A stretch of DNA of 64,000 nucleotides. Source: Typhlomys cinereus (taxonomy: Eukaryota > Chordata > Mammalia > Rodentia > Platacanthomyidae). Below the pieces are notes generated by a model. That model worked only from the letters and a program-made list of their open reading frames with translations, did no database searches and was not told the origin of the DNA. The DNA lies in the NCBI GenBank assembly GCA_023101885.1, contig JALPQD010000415.1, positions 854,773 to 918,772 of the forward strand, given 5' to 3'. The translations under genes were made by a program, and so were the position numbers. Every line of letters begins with the position of its first letter. Positions within the stretch are counted from its first letter, which is position 1. Of this stretch, positions 1-11,912 are shown piece after piece.

Positions 1-225
1 AGCTAGGTAGGCAGACTAACCCTATCAGCAAGCTCTGGATTTGACAAGAGACACTGTGTCAAAAATAACAAGATGGAGGAGCAACAGAGGGTGACTTATG
101 ATATTAAATTCACTCTGCCACATGATTGCACATTGTTGAAATGAACCTGCATTGCATGTGAGAACACAAAAGCATGCACACACACAATCATACCCAAAAG
201 GAAAAAGAATAAATAATGAGTGGCA
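1..225 (+). repeat. B4/RSINE1-like SINE, cut by the window edge
   Basis: The sequence resembles the second half of rodent B4/RSINE1: 'aggcagactaaccctatcag', a region around 'gagacactgtgtcaaaaata', then a short CA-rich part. The 5' half lies outside the window. Assignment is by remembered family similarity, not alignment. Confidence 0.5.
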
Positions 226-1500
226 TAACTTTTCAGTGTTCACACAACTACCCAAGTGTATAACCTAGAGAACCCCAAGCCATTCCTTCTCACTATTAGA
301 TAAAGGAATGCCAGCACACTTCCTGAAGACAGAGGGTCACCACAATATCTAGCAGAGTGTCTTAAGAACAAGTGGTGTATGCATCCAAAATATTGAGTAA
401 ATCGAGGTTAATACAGAGATGAGCATCTTAATTTAAATCATCAATACCTTGCCCTCAGCTAAATTGAACTTGCTAAGACGAACAGATGTTAAAATAGCTA
501 ACATGAACTACAGACCATGTGTTCAACTGGAATTGCATGAGTTCATCATTTTAAAAATATCTGACATCAAGCACAGGCCATAGGTCACCTTCAAAGCTGT
601 AGTTTTAAGTGTATGGAGAGGAAAGGTTAGCATCCTAATTCACAGTAGGTTTACGTTGTCTCCCAGTGTATTTAGGCAAAGCTCTAGGAACATAGCAACT
701 GCGGATGTATAAAAGTAGCTTTTAGCTTTAACCTTAATTGATGCTCTAAGGCCGGAAAAGCCCTTCAGCAATAAGGGTCCTCAGCTAGATAAACCACCAT
801 GTCACAGAAGGCCCCCAAACTGCACTCCTTCTGATCTTTCTTCAGACCAGCCAGATGCTGCCTGGCAACTCACGAAGACAGTGCTTAAAAGGACTTGCGA
901 GTTCGACAAAAAAAGTTGGAGAAATTGATTGGTATTTAGAGTTTAGTGGTCTCCTATGGGTATTCCTGGGTTTCTGTGACTGATTTTGATGAAGTGCTTT
1001 TATTTGTCTCTCTATCCAGAGACTGCAGATGAATTTGCAACCGAGCAGCATGCCTCCTGTTTAGCTTTGTCAGGCACCACTTAGACATGTTATAATTTAT
1101 TTTCCAGGAAAAATATTTCTCATGAGGGCTTCTGGCTAACACAGTTACAACGCAGCTGGCGACCATTCAGCCTGTTGTCTGCTGGCAGCTGGGCCGTGCT
1201 GGATAAGCAGCAAAGAAGCAGAAGTAGGGGGAAGCTGCAGAATTGGGGGGCAGGAACCAAAACCATGGTGCTGGCTCCAGTCTCCACTTCATGGCTTCCT
1301 CTGGGTGTTTGTACCTTTGCAAAACTCCAAGCCTGTCTCTAGTAAAATGCTATCACTTGATCACGTCTGTGATTGACGCTGGAAACAAAAATAAGCAAGG
1401 TTTTCCGGAGGTACCGTCCAGTCCAAAAACACCAGGAAATTCAGCCAATTATGTGTCTATTTGATTTTATTTTTTGCAGACCAAGTTTTAGAATGATTTC
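226..1500. other. Single-copy intergenic DNA
   Basis: AT-rich sequence without a recognisable repeat or exon. The short open frames here, the longest about 73 residues, lack any family resemblance. I see no supported function. Confidence 0.6.
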
Positions 1501-1514
1501 TTTGCTTATTTTAT

Positions 1515-1616
1515 TTATTCATTTATCTATCTCTCTATATCTATCTATCTATCAACCTATCTATCTGTGTTGTGTGTGTGTGTATGTGTGTGTCTGGTGT
1601 GTGTGCATGTGTGCCC
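1515..1616. repeat. (TATC)n followed by a TG-rich microsatellite
   Basis: An imperfect TATC/TCTA run (about 1521-1566) passes directly into interrupted TG repeats. The TG part is probably the reversed CA tail of the minus-strand SINE that follows. Confidence 0.85.
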
Positions 1617-1886
1617 ACAAGCATACATGCATGTGCATGCATACAGGTAGGTACTTGGGTATTTATGCCAGGGGAGGCCCAAGAGGGACATTGAGATTCA
1701 CCCTGGATTGTTCTATCTCCTTATTGCTTTGTTCTGGGATTTCCCAGGCTCTACCTTCCAGGGTCAGAATTGCACACTGAATCCATTTCCTTTCAATATT
1801 TTTAAATGGGATCTGTGATTCCTGAACTCTTTCTGCTTACCAGGCAAAGGCTTTAACACTGAAACATCTTCTCAGCCTTTTTTTCT
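1617..1886 (-). repeat. B2-like tRNA-derived SINE, old copy
   Basis: Read on the minus strand it follows the same order as the other copies: a diverged head near 1885, 'ccagagc'-like middle motifs, and the CA tail supplied by the adjoining TG tract. The head is degraded, suggesting an old insertion. Confidence 0.65.
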
Positions 1887-2260
1887 TATTCAGACATTTC
1901 ATGGAGGAACTATGTTCATTACTGTAAATTCAGAGAAAGTAAAATTAGTTGCAGTGATGAAATTAAGTGACATTAGCAGTCCTTGAACCCTCACCAGAGA
2001 CCCTGCTTACTGACTTGAACAGAGAGCAGACCTGCAAAGAATTTAGCTTATATGTTCATCTCTTTGACTCATGGATAGAAACATGTCATTACATCCCAGA
2101 TATTGTCAACGATTCTATAGCATTTGCATGTATCTCAGAAAATAAAAGAAAATTCTGACAAAGAAAAACAGCATTTTCTTTATGATATCAAAGTTTTTTG
2201 TGGTTTAAATTATTCAGACTTAGGTTTTCCTACATTCTAATATATGAAAAGCTAATTGTT
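1887..2260. other. Single-copy AT-rich DNA
   Basis: No repeat family, RNA gene or credible coding segment was recognised here. Confidence 0.55.
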
Positions 2261-2261
2261 C

Positions 2262-2540
2262 TCTTTTTTGTTTTATTTTATTTTTCTACTTTTACATGCA
2301 TATTGAGTACTCATCCCTGATGCCCTCCTCCCTCCTCCCGCCCATTCCCTCTCTTCCAGTCATTAATCCCTCCCACTCCTTCTCACCCTCCTGCTTATAT
2401 GTTGTTATGGACCCCAAGGTTGCCTCTGGCTTGTCTACTCTTATGGGGTTCAGGTCTCTCTGGCATACTAAGTTGCCTCTCCTTGGGCCACCCCACTGAT
2501 AGGGGCATTTCCCTTCACTCATGCAGCTTTACTCTCCGAG
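2262..2540 (-). mobile_element. L1 3'-end fragment (LINE-1, antisense)
   Basis: A T-rich run followed by a long C/T-rich tract (ccctcctccctcctcccgcc) is what a reversed L1 3' UTR looks like: the poly-A tail and the polypurine tract read from the other strand. No reverse-transcriptase or endonuclease coding sequence is present. Similar fragments lie at 11406-11700 and 26725-26960. Confidence 0.5.
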
Positions 2541-2559
2541 GTTTGCACTATTGTTGTCT

Positions 2560-2810
2560 TTTTTGGTATTTTATTTTATTTTATTTTATTTTTTTGCTTG
2601 TTAAGTAAAGATAGAGAAACAGGGAGACCGAAGGAGAGGGAAAGCAGATGTGCATTACCATGTGGGGAGGAGAAAAGAGTTTTCACAACTTTTGATCCTT
2701 GATTTTCTCTTTCTACACTGTGGATGTCTGGAGACTGAATTCAATTAATGAAGGCACCAAATTTCTGAAAATGCTCTGTCACTGTACGTGAGCCGTCTTG
2801 CCAGCCCACA
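2560..2810 (-). repeat. B2/Dip-like SINE with (TTTTA)n tail
   Basis: The right edge reads 'gagccgtcttgccagccc', the reverse complement of a SINE head (gggctggcaagacggctc). The left edge is a (TTTTA)n run (2567-2598) followed by a GA-rich block, unlike the CA-tailed family that dominates the window. It may be a different and older tRNA-derived SINE family. Confidence 0.55.
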
Positions 2811-3837
2811 AAACTTCACATTCATTGAAAACATATTATGTTACTATTCTTAAACTTCTTCATATTCTGTTCAGTAATTCTGAATGATTCTTCAAGTCAG
2901 AGTTCCAATGTCTGAGATATCTACAGGAAGCTTTATACCACAACTTTCACTAATGTGAAATATTTTGTGAAGAACAGTTATTGAGCAAATGTCCTGTGAC
3001 CTACTCAATACTGATGTTTCTGTGTCTTTACTTGTATCTGAAAATGCTGATGGAAATCCTTCAGACAAAGTTGGGAATCTTATAAACTTCCTCCATATGG
3101 CCCTCAAAGTTCATTGATTGGTACCTCAACAGTTATAGGATACATTGACCTGCCATTACTTCTCAGAGCAAACCAGTTCCATAAATGCACAGAAACTAAA
3201 TATTATATCATGATTTTTAAGGTGCCAACAATTATGCATCTGGAGTTCAAACACGACTGGGTGAAACATGGATATGACCAACCACATTATGTACAACAGA
3301 CGGAGGAAGATTTGAGTGGAAGTTGCCTATCATATCTTCTGGCAGAAAAATGTCACCAAAATGAAGTCTAAAAATATCAGCAATACATATTAGGAAGCAA
3401 TGCCTTAGGCATCAGCATTTTTTTTCATGCAATCCAAGGATTTTGGTGCCCAGTAAGGATAGGGAGTGCTCCTGTAGAAAGCCTGTTGCCTGGTATCTGT
3501 ATGTTAAAGGGTCTTGTGATAAAAAGCTTCAACAACATCCAGATTTGCCTGGGAGTAATTTCAGTTGTACGTGTCATCTTATAGTATAAGCTTTCACTCT
3601 TAAGAAAAATATTTACTTAAATTGTTCAAAAACCAAAAAAGTACAATTTAGGCGCAATTTATATTGTCACCTGGATTTTTTTTATAAATACCATATAATG
3701 AATAGAGAATACTAGAAGACATATAGATGGGCTCTGCTGATCCTCTTTCTAAAAAGGTGATTATAATCTGAATGGGAATTCACTCTCAAGATCTTGGCAA
3801 GAGTCTACTGTGTCATGTGTCTTTAAGAGGGAAAATG
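2811..3837. other. Single-copy AT-rich DNA
   Basis: No recognisable gene or repeat. Open frames at 2892-3107 (minus) and 3114-3371 (plus) are short, have no motif and adjoin each other by chance. Confidence 0.55.
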
Positions 3838-4075
3838 AGGACTGGAGAGATGGCTAAGGGGTTAGGGCTGTGCCTGAAAATCAAGAGGTCCTGTGTTCAG
3901 GTCCCAAATCCCGTGTAATACTGCCATTAGAAATGGCAGAGGCTGGAACTTCCAGTCTTGGAAGTTTGAACCTGGGGAAGAAACCACAGAACGAAGGAGA
4001 AAGGAGGTAGAAAAATCCAAGATGATTCCTGAAGTCACTTTGTAGTATTCACATATAATGCACACACACACTTAC

Positions 4076-4140
<65 letters not shown>
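3838..4140 (+). repeat. B2-like CA-tailed SINE with (GA)n end
   Basis: The head 'ctggagagatggctaagggg' is a tRNA-derived pol III A-box region. The body keeps 'gattcctgaagtcac' and a short CA stretch. The usual CA tail is replaced by an interrupted (GA)n tract at about 4073-4138. Confidence 0.8.
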
Positions 4141-4142
<2 letters not shown>

Positions 4143-4848
4143 AAATAATAAAAAAGAGGGTAAAAAGATTCTTAAGTAGAAACATATTGTACCTTTAGAA
4201 AACTATTAGACTCAAGCAGACTCATATTAAGTATAATTACTAACTATGTTATCTTTAGGATTACATTTGCTGAATGTGTAGAGTTTTTAGGTACTCTCCT
4301 ACGTATTGTTTGGAAGCAAAAATCACACCACAGAAGCAGCAGGCTCTTGATTGGCTGTGTATATCCTCACATTATGGCCAGTTTGGAGAGGTTTTTGGAT
4401 GACATTTTCAATGCCTCTTGTGTGGCATATAGAATAAAAACCCTCTGACTGAATCTCTTCCCTCTTCAGGAGTCAACATTAAAATGGCACGAGAGCAAAG
4501 TTTTACCTCGAGTTTTATGTCATGGACATAAAGGAACAGTTTCTGGTATAGATACTATTCATAAAGTGAAAAATGTGTGTTATTTCACAAAGAATCCTAA
4601 AGGCTAGATACATTTTTTTAAAAAGGGGAAAAAAGACAAAATTATCAGCCACTTCAGGGATACTCCTGTCCTGAAGAATAATAAACTTCCCCTGTTGGAA
4701 AACAGAATGATAATCCAATCTGCAAACCAGATTTTCAAGTAACAGTGAATGATTTTATTTTGTTAAACAACTTTGGAGATGCCTGAAATTGTCTTCATTA
4801 GTGGTGAGTATTGTAACCCTTTCAGACATGCAACCATTGGCAACCTTT
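4141..4848. other. Single-copy AT-rich DNA
   Basis: No repeat or exon recognised. The 67-residue minus-strand frame at 4515-4718 has no supporting feature. Confidence 0.55.
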
Positions 4849-5217
4849 ATGTAACAGTTACTCTTAACTATTGCTGTGAGAAAGCACAAAAAGTGACAAA
4901 AAGTCATGCAACTTAAGAAGAAAGAGAGATTTATTTAGCTTACGGTTCCAGAGGGAAGGTACAGTCTCTTAAAGCAGAGGTGGGATGGCTGGCTGGCCAA
5001 AGCTGGAGGAGGCTAAGTCACTGCAGACACCTTGGAAGCCGAGAGCTGCAGGACTGCTTGTGGCAAAGGCAGACTTCTCCTGGAGGTAGGGTGGGACTCA
5101 TCCACCTCAAGGCCCACCCCCCGTGTGTCTACCTTCCTCCAGCAAGGTTCCACCTCTCGAGGTGCCATGACCTTGCCAAACACATGAGACTGTAGGGGAC
5201 ACATTTCAAACCAAGAC
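4849..5217 (-). mobile_element. ERVL-MaLR solo LTR (MT/ORR1-like), antisense
   Basis: The left edge 'agttactcttaactattgct' and the following 'gatttatttagcttacggtt' are the reversed 3' end of a MaLR LTR, including its reversed AATAAA poly-A signal. The right edge 'catttcaaaccaagaca' is the reversed 5' end. It is an old endogenous retrovirus-like LTR without internal coding sequence, related to the copies at 10775 and 45187. Confidence 0.75.
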
Positions 5218-6000
5218 ACCTTATTTATTATAATAAAGCAATGATATAAATAAGGAGTTAAAGTCAAGAGAAGAGATACTTTTGATGAGAAGAGAATAGA
5301 ATGCATGCTAGAGCCATGGTAGGTAAATGTATGGGGAATGGTCTGAAGTTTTAAACCACCTCCATAAACTGATGAGCATGCTAAGTCAGTTGAGGCTTCC
5401 TTTTCCCTAGAGGAAACTCATAACTGGGATTTGTATACACCAAGGGATGTGCAAGCATGTGCCGGTAGTTACCCAGAAAACACTAAAGAGTGTCCTCTGC
5501 AAACAAGTCTTCTTTGACTTTGTAGCCGAGAAATCATACAAATTCCTAAAGGGCTGTGAGAAACAGACTACCTCAGGGATGTTCTGGAGGACGTATGTGG
5601 GGAAACTGGGACTTTGGGGAGGCAGGTTTTTGTGGGACATACCAGATAAACTTATGAATAATGGTTTGAAGTTTTAAACCACCTCCAAAAATTGATGATG
5701 CCATGTAGAAATCAACTTCATATATGCCTCAACTTGATACAATTATGGAAGACCAAGTAGGGGCCAAGAAATTGGTCAAGCTAAGACTACTATTTGCTAA
5801 TTACAAAATTTTCTGTTTGTATGATAGTTGGTCGTAAAACAAAACATGTTGGATTGAATAAAATGGATTGAATAGAATTAAATTGCTTAGTGATCAGTTT
5901 AAATAGAGATAAACTTGCTTTGTGTATTATATATATAGCTTCATATGAATAATATTAACATAAAGCCATTACAATTAGCAATACATTTTTAAAGCAATTG
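5218..6000. other. Single-copy DNA with a spaced 38-bp direct repeat
   Basis: Mostly unique sequence. A 38-bp segment at 5338-5375 recurs at 5661-5698 with about four differences. Opposing frames at 5407-5640 and 5447-5677 overlap on both strands and are not credible genes. Confidence 0.6.
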
Positions 6001-6002
6001 TC

Positions 6003-6390
6003 AAAATTTTGTTGTGTGTGTATGTGCGTTTCCATGTGTGTGTGTATCTGTGTGTGTGCACGCCTGTGTGTTCATGTTTGTCTGACATAGGTGTGCGCAT
6101 ATGACCATGAAAGTATGTGTATGAGTATGTTCATTTGGTATATATGTGGGTTTGTGTTTGGTGTGTGTGAGAGTGCTTGTTCCCATGGGTGTGTATGTGT
6201 CAAGGCCAGAGTTTGTGTCAAGGTCTACCTATTTTACTTGCCGCCTTTTTCGTAAGACAGGGTCTTAAACTGAACCTGGAGCTTGTCAGTTCTGTCAGAC
6301 TAGTTGGTCAATGAGCTTCAGACATCCTCCTGCTTCTGATGCTAGTGCTTGAATAACAGGCACACACAACACAGCACACCAAGCTTTCTC
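6003..6390 (-). repeat. B4/RSINE1-like SINE, antisense
   Basis: A degenerate TG-rich tract (6012-6200) is followed by 'aagacagggtctt', 'cctggagcttgtcag' and 'catcctcctgcttctgatgc'. That is the order of an antisense rodent B4 element with its reversed CA-rich tail. Confidence 0.65.
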
Positions 6391-6508
6391 TTTTGCGCAG
6401 GGTTGTGAATTCAGATTCCCATGACGTCACCCCAGCTCCAGAGCATCTTTTGAAACCTCTCTCTCCCTTCTTACTCTCTCACACTCCTCTCTTTCTTACA
6501 ATCATAGA
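6391..6508. other. Short unique spacer
   Basis: Pyrimidine-rich spacer between a SINE and a microsatellite; no function seen. Confidence 0.5.
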
Positions 6509-6577
6509 TGCACACACACACACACGCACACACGCACACACACACACACGCGCACACACACACACACACACACACAC
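6509..6577. repeat. (CA)n microsatellite with CG interruptions
   Basis: About 69 bp of CA repeats interrupted by CG steps (cacgcaca). It produces the spurious histidine/threonine frame at 6393-6626. Confidence 0.95.
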
Positions 6578-7438
6578 TCCATTCCCATTTGAAGCAAAAT
6601 TAGCTGTTCCTTACAGTAAAAGATAATCTAGTGACATTGAAACACATTATTTAGTTTGTAAAATCTATTTTTGGACCTATATAAATATGTTCTGAAATTT
6701 TTCAAAGATACATACTACAGAAAATTAAGCAGTTTTTCTTACAGAACAAATAAAACAAATGCAGGTTTTTCCTAGACTTTCCTAGCCTAAGTGTGCATTT
6801 ACTAGATTAGTGTTTCAATAGTGATATGTAAAGAACTAAAGAACTATTTAAAGAAATGATGCATCAAAATAAAGATACAATTATGAAGCGTTGTAGTAAA
6901 GGAAGAAAAAGCAAAAGAAAAATACTTGAATCAGGAAGGAACTTTACAAAGACAGTCATTGTTAAACATTATACTGGTTAGAATTTAAAGAAAAAAAAAA
7001 GCCGTGCAGAGAGAGAACAGAGTAAATGACTCAAGAGTTACTGCTATACTTGGAAATTCATTCAGTAAGTCTTCACTGCTGGGAAACTTTTATAGCCAAG
7101 AAGTTAAAAATTATACTACTTCCCTTTTAAGATTATCTAGTAATAATTACAAAACTATAATGAAGGAGAAGGATGTTATTGAAATATTTCATATACCTAA
7201 GCATTAGTTGTCTTATTAATATAAAAATAAATCCATTAACAAATAGCAAAGTAAATGATGACATCATTTAATTATTTATCTTCTTTTGATAAAAGACAAT
7301 CATTAAAAGAAAGAAATATTATTTGTTAGGATAAATAGCTATCAGAACCGTAACTTTGAAATTAAATTTCAAAGAATACCACTTAATCTTTTCCTTTAAT
7401 TCAAACTAATTGCTTGAATGAGAGATGAAAAATTAGTT
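6578..7438. other. Single-copy AT-rich DNA
   Basis: No recognisable repeat, RNA gene or exon. The 67-residue frame at 7004-7207 is unsupported. Confidence 0.55.
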
Positions 7439-7439
7439 T

Positions 7440-7793
7440 TTGTATATGTATTTATGTATGTGTGCATTCATGTGTGCACATTCTTATGTGTGTGAATATG
7501 TGTACTCCTGTGTCCCCTTGTGCATGCAGAAAACACAGGATAACCTTGGTTATCAGTCCTTGACTTCAAATTTTCTTGAAGCAGGGTCTCCTTGCTGGTC
7601 TGCAATTGAACACACCAGCCATGAGCTTCCAGAAATTCTCCTGTCTTCAACTCCCATACTGCTGCAAGAGTAAACAGATTTACAGTGTTCTACGTGTCTG
7701 ACTCTTACACAAAAACTGGGGAATCAAACATAAGTCCTCTCAGTTGTGCAGCAAGCACTTGTATCCACTGAGCCCTCTCCACAGCCCCGAAAA
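7440..7793 (-). repeat. B4-like composite SINE, antisense
   Basis: TG-rich reversed tail at the left, 'aagcagggtctcc' in the middle, and a right edge 'ccactgagccctctccacag', the reverse complement of a tRNA-derived SINE head. This is the layout of a full-length B4-type composite element. Confidence 0.7.
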
Positions 7794-8455
7794 CCAGTAT
7801 GTTAAAAACAAAGCAAAAACTTGTGTAAGTAGATTCATTCAAATGGGTATTTGAAAATATTCCATTTATTTTGTTATCTTACTGTCAAATATACTCTCTC
7901 ATGTGAACTTTAAAAATAGAAGTGAAAACATGCCATCCGTTCCCATAGGAAAATGCCAATGTTTTTAAAGTACCATTGCTAAAATTGTTATAAGCCTGTT
8001 CAGTTTATGAAAATGACTGATCAATGTGAAAAACAGGAGTGTTATAAATAAAAATTGTGTAGTTGGCAAATAAGATCAAAAATTAATCCAAAGTGTAAAT
8101 TAATGTATTGAAGCCTAAGCCAATTGTGTGGCATTCAAATGTAGTCTCCTGGACTAGTTACTTCCTATTGTCCCCAAGTGCTGGAATTAGTGTCCCATGA
8201 AAGAAGATGTGGGGTACTGTGCATTCTCTGCTTCTCTCTTCTGCCTGGGAAAACCGTAAACACTTGGCAAACATAAGCCATGTGGAACATCTTCCTAGCA
8301 CTTGGTGATGCTGATCTCTTACAGCAGGTTTCCACAAGACACAGAAAGGTAGATGAGTTATTTAAGCACCATTGTAGATATTTGCTAGCATATTTGCAAT
8401 GAGCCATACATAGTCTTTTGTCATAAAACTCAGTCGCACCAACTGTGCAATGGAA
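7794..8455. other. Single-copy AT-rich DNA
   Basis: Nothing recognised. The minus-strand frame at 8165-8407 (80 residues) shows no domain or motif. Confidence 0.55.
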
Positions 8456-8795
8456 TGGTTAATCTTAACCGCTAGCTTGACAGGCTCACCCAGGAGACAC
8501 ACCTCTGTGTGGAGGAAGTTTCCAGCTGGGGTTATACAAGGTTAGTAAGGCTCACTCTGCATGAGCACAACACCAACCAAGGACTATGGTTTTGAGCTAA
8601 ATGAAAGGACAAAGTAGAGCCGAAGGAGTGATGTGATAAACGGACTTATGCTCCAGTAACTATACTTTAGACATCGTGTTGGGCTGCATATGCCAGCAAT
8701 GAGCCAAGACAAAAAAAAAAAAAAAAACTTTAAAATTTCCTTAAGTTGATTTCATTGGGTACGTTCGTCATTGAAATAAGAAAATTTAATGCCAA
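8456..8795 (+). mobile_element. ERVL-MaLR solo LTR (MTE-like), sense
   Basis: It begins 'tggttaatcttaacc' and continues with 'aggagacacacctctg', as in MTE-like LTRs. The 3' part has 'atgagccaagaca', a poly-A run expanded where the AATAAA signal is expected, and 'ccttaagttgatttcattgg'. No internal retroviral sequence follows. Confidence 0.65.
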
Positions 8796-9667
8796 AGATT
8801 AATTTTAAAGTACTTCATTACTTCCTTGTGTAGGGTGTTTCTAAAATTTTCAAGAAAGTAAAGTTATCACCTTACACTCAAGTAAACAGCAATGTTTCAG
8901 TGAGGTGAAATAGTGCTTGATCCATGACCAAATTTTTGAAGGTATTTATATTCCTAATTACTGACTGTGTCATTGTGTTGGTTATTATTTCAGTTTGATG
9001 ATCTCTATCATGAGCATACCTGTACACCTGTTATTAAATAAGTCAGAATAGGAATTGCAGTCTGGGCCAGTTGATACAAGTGCAGTGTAAGGGAGAAGAT
9101 GTGAAGATGGAGGACCTGATTACAAAGTGTGGAGACCCAGACTCTCCTCCCCCACCTCCTGGTCCTCACCCAAATCCATTCCAAACCTCTGGGATGAAGC
9201 TGCAACCAGACAGATGAGAAAACAGTTAAAACGGGTGAGTTGTGAACACTAGAAAACAAAGGAATCTAGTCTACGCATGTCAAGTGACGGCTTGTAAAAA
9301 CAATAGAAACTGCTGAAAGTTCTTGAGAACCAACCTGCAGCTTCAGGTCACAAGTAACGGAAAAAGAAAGTGGCTGCTACTTTGCTGCTTCTTTTCCATC
9401 CCAGAAAATATTCTTAGAACTGCTGCTTTATTATATTTTTCCCATTAATTTTTACATAAAACTGGGAAAGCTTGGGCTAGAGTCAGTCTTCTGTGCAAAA
9501 GATCATTACAATCATATGAGTGTATTTTGCTGTGTTCATTTAAGTAGATGTTTCATATTTATTTAAATTTTTTACATTTTTATTTTGTGTATGTGTGTGG
9601 GTGGTATGTGGTGTGGGGAGGATATGTGCATATAATGTAAATAAGAAATTTTAAAACTATGAGTATT
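8796..9667. other. Single-copy DNA
   Basis: No repeat or gene recognised. A minus-strand frame at 9008-9259 (83 residues) is unsupported. Confidence 0.55.
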
Positions 9668-9952
9668 CAGGCTGGGGACATGGCTAAGTGGTTAAAGCCT
9701 TGGCCTCCCAAACAAAAGGCTCTGAGTTCAGATCCTCAGACCACACGTAGAAAAATGCCAGGTGGATATGAGAGTGTACTATAATTGTGGCCCTGGAATG
9801 TAGAGCCTAGGAAACCGCAGTGCAAAGTAATAATTAGGAAAAGGAATTCAGAATGACTGCCCATGTCATCTTTGGTCCTCCACGGAGCCACACCTCAAAT
9901 GCCTTCCAAAATACACATGTGCACACATGCACACACATACACAAAACAACTG
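9668..9952 (+). repeat. B2-like CA-tailed SINE, diverged
   Basis: The head 'aggctggggacatggctaag' and 'ctctgagttcagatcc' are recognisable A-box and B-box regions. The middle keeps 'ggccctgga' and 'agagcctaggaaacc'. The tail is a degenerate CA stretch. Confidence 0.8.
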
Positions 9953-10774
9953 TGAGTATCCAATGCTCTTTAGTGTATAAACATTGACTAATATATTCAT
10001 TCGAGCAAGTCATTACTTATATTACTTAAAATGTTAGTTATATATATGTATCTTACTATCATATCATTACTATAAAATGAAATGATTACATGATTTTTAC
10101 AAGATCATGGATCCTTGAAAGTAATGATATTGTTCTCTCATGTTACTTTTATTGAAGAACATTTGAAAATATTCATCAGAATATGAAAGGTTAAAATAAC
10201 CCCTCATATTCTTTTTCCATTATTGTTGCATTAATAATATGTGGTTGGATTAATATGCATTGTACTAAAAAATGTTAATTCATCATGCTGAGAAGCATGA
10301 AGATTAAAAAATAAACAGAAAAAAATGTTCACAATTATCATAACATTCCCTTCCCCCTACAATGATGTCCATATTACCTTCCCCTGATGCTGAAGTCCTG
10401 TGCCCTGTGTGATCTTCATGGTAGAGAGGGATAGCAGCACATTCTGTTGTCCAGGTTCAGATGAGAGAAAACCAGCTTCTTCTTTCTTCATTTGCTTGTG
10501 CTGCCTTAAGGTTGCCATTGAAAGAATGCCACGGCACGTGGAGGCACAACAGAAACATGGTCAATGTCCTTGCTGCATCCAGTCCTCCGCTTTCTCTGCA
10601 CAATGTCTTCAACATGCAATTCGAACCCCTCCAGGAGATTTACCGACTCATCCATTTATTGTCTCCATAGCTGAGCTTCAAGGTGATGGGTCCATTCGTC
10701 AGCAACAGACAACTGAGTTTTATTCTCCCAGATATTTCCCAGATAGGTAAATGGATCACTGAAGTATTCACAGC
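9953..10774. other. Single-copy AT-rich DNA
   Basis: No repeat recognised. Overlapping plus-strand frames at 10400-10750 (116 residues) and 10461-10670 have no recognisable domain, and there is no supporting promoter or splice context. Confidence 0.5.
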
Positions 10775-11206
10775 TGTAATAGTTACTCTTAACTGCTGTT
10801 ATGAGAAAACATTCAAAGGCAAGCAACTTAAGGGAGAAAACGAGATTTATTCGGCTTAAGGTTCCAGAGGGAGAAACAGCTTTTAATGGCGGAGGTGACA
10901 TAACTGGGGGCCAAAGCTGGAGGCAGCTAAGTCACTGCAGACAGCCTGGAGGCTCAGAGCTGCTCAGTCCAGTAGGCCAGTGGGTGATGACTGAAGTCTG
11001 GAGCATTCCTGGAGAGTTGATGGAAGCAGAGTTTCTCTCTTCAAAGTCTTCTGTTCCATGGTACCATTTATCCGGTCTGCTGTTCATTGTCTCCGGTCAG
11101 ATCTAGAACTGTATTGCAAATGTATTGATCTGGATAATCTCTTCAGGTTGTCTGACAACTGATCTTGCTTGGGTGTGTCAAGTTGACACCCGGGATTAAC
11201 TATCAT
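10775..11206 (-). mobile_element. ERVL-MaLR solo LTR, antisense
   Basis: It runs from the reversed 3' end (agttactcttaactgctgtt, then gatttattcggcttaagg with a reversed AATAAA) to the reversed 5' end (caagttgacacccgggatta). It is the best-preserved copy of this LTR type and clearly matches 45187-45601 across 'gctggaggca' and 'ctaagtcactgcagaca'. Confidence 0.8.
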
Positions 11207-11405
11207 ACAGATGTTGCCTGTAAAGCTGTATTTCAGATATTTCCTGTCCTGAATTTCTTAGGTGTGATTCATTTTTAACATTTCGTGACTCAAAAACTAC
11301 CTCTTGGGAGTTTTTTCTAAGACACAAAATTAAGTGCAAAAATGATAACTAAATACTCAAGGCTTTACTACTCAACTGCAAACTATCTTTCTAATTTTTG
11401 TCCTG
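11207..11405. other. Unique spacer
   Basis: AT-rich spacer between an LTR and an L1 fragment. Confidence 0.5.
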
Positions 11406-11700
11406 GTTCTCTCTTTTTTATTTTATTTTATTTTCTCCCACATTTTATGTTTTTTCCCTAATCATACAGGCTCAATAGGTACTCCCATCCTCTCCTTCCC
11501 CCCTCTCCCCAGTTGTCCCCCACTGCACTCTCTCCTCTTCCCCCTTCCTTTAATCCCCCTCTCTACCTTCCCCTTCTCAATGCCTCCCCTTCCTCCCTTC
11601 CATCCCCTGGAGCATCCTTTAATGTGAACGCCATAAGCACTCTTCTCCCCAACTCTTGACTGCTATTTATTGAGCCCAACTACATTATATTCTCTTCATG
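11406..11700 (-). mobile_element. L1 3'-end fragment with a long polypyrimidine tract
   Basis: (TTTTA)n-like start followed by about 150 bp that is almost only C and T (11485-11615). On the minus strand this is a G-rich polypurine tract of the kind found in rodent L1 3' UTRs. No L1 coding sequence is attached. Confidence 0.5.
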
Positions 11701-11729
11701 CTCTACCTCTGCTCCTTCTGGCACGCAAA

Positions 11730-11912
11730 GACATCACACACATGCTCACATTTGCATACACACAGACAAGCACAGCGATATACACACAGGGACACATATA
11801 CACACGCACATAGTCATACACATGTACACGCACAGACACACACACTTGCACACACACAAGCAGAGAGATAGACACATGTGCACACATAAGTACAGAGATA
11901 TACGCATGCACA
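11730..11912. repeat. Degenerate CA-rich tract
   Basis: About 180 bp of interrupted CA repeats with CACG and CATA variants. It generates overlapping cysteine/valine-rich minus-strand frames that are not genes. Confidence 0.9.

Noticed and set aside
4849..5217. Retroviral gene remnants beside the LTRs
   Set aside because: I looked next to each MaLR LTR and the solo LTR at 48370 for gag/pol-like frames and found none; these are solo LTRs.
10400..10750. 116-residue plus-strand frame
   Set aside because: Starts with ATG-like context but overlaps another frame in a different phase and shows no domain; expected by chance in this much DNA.
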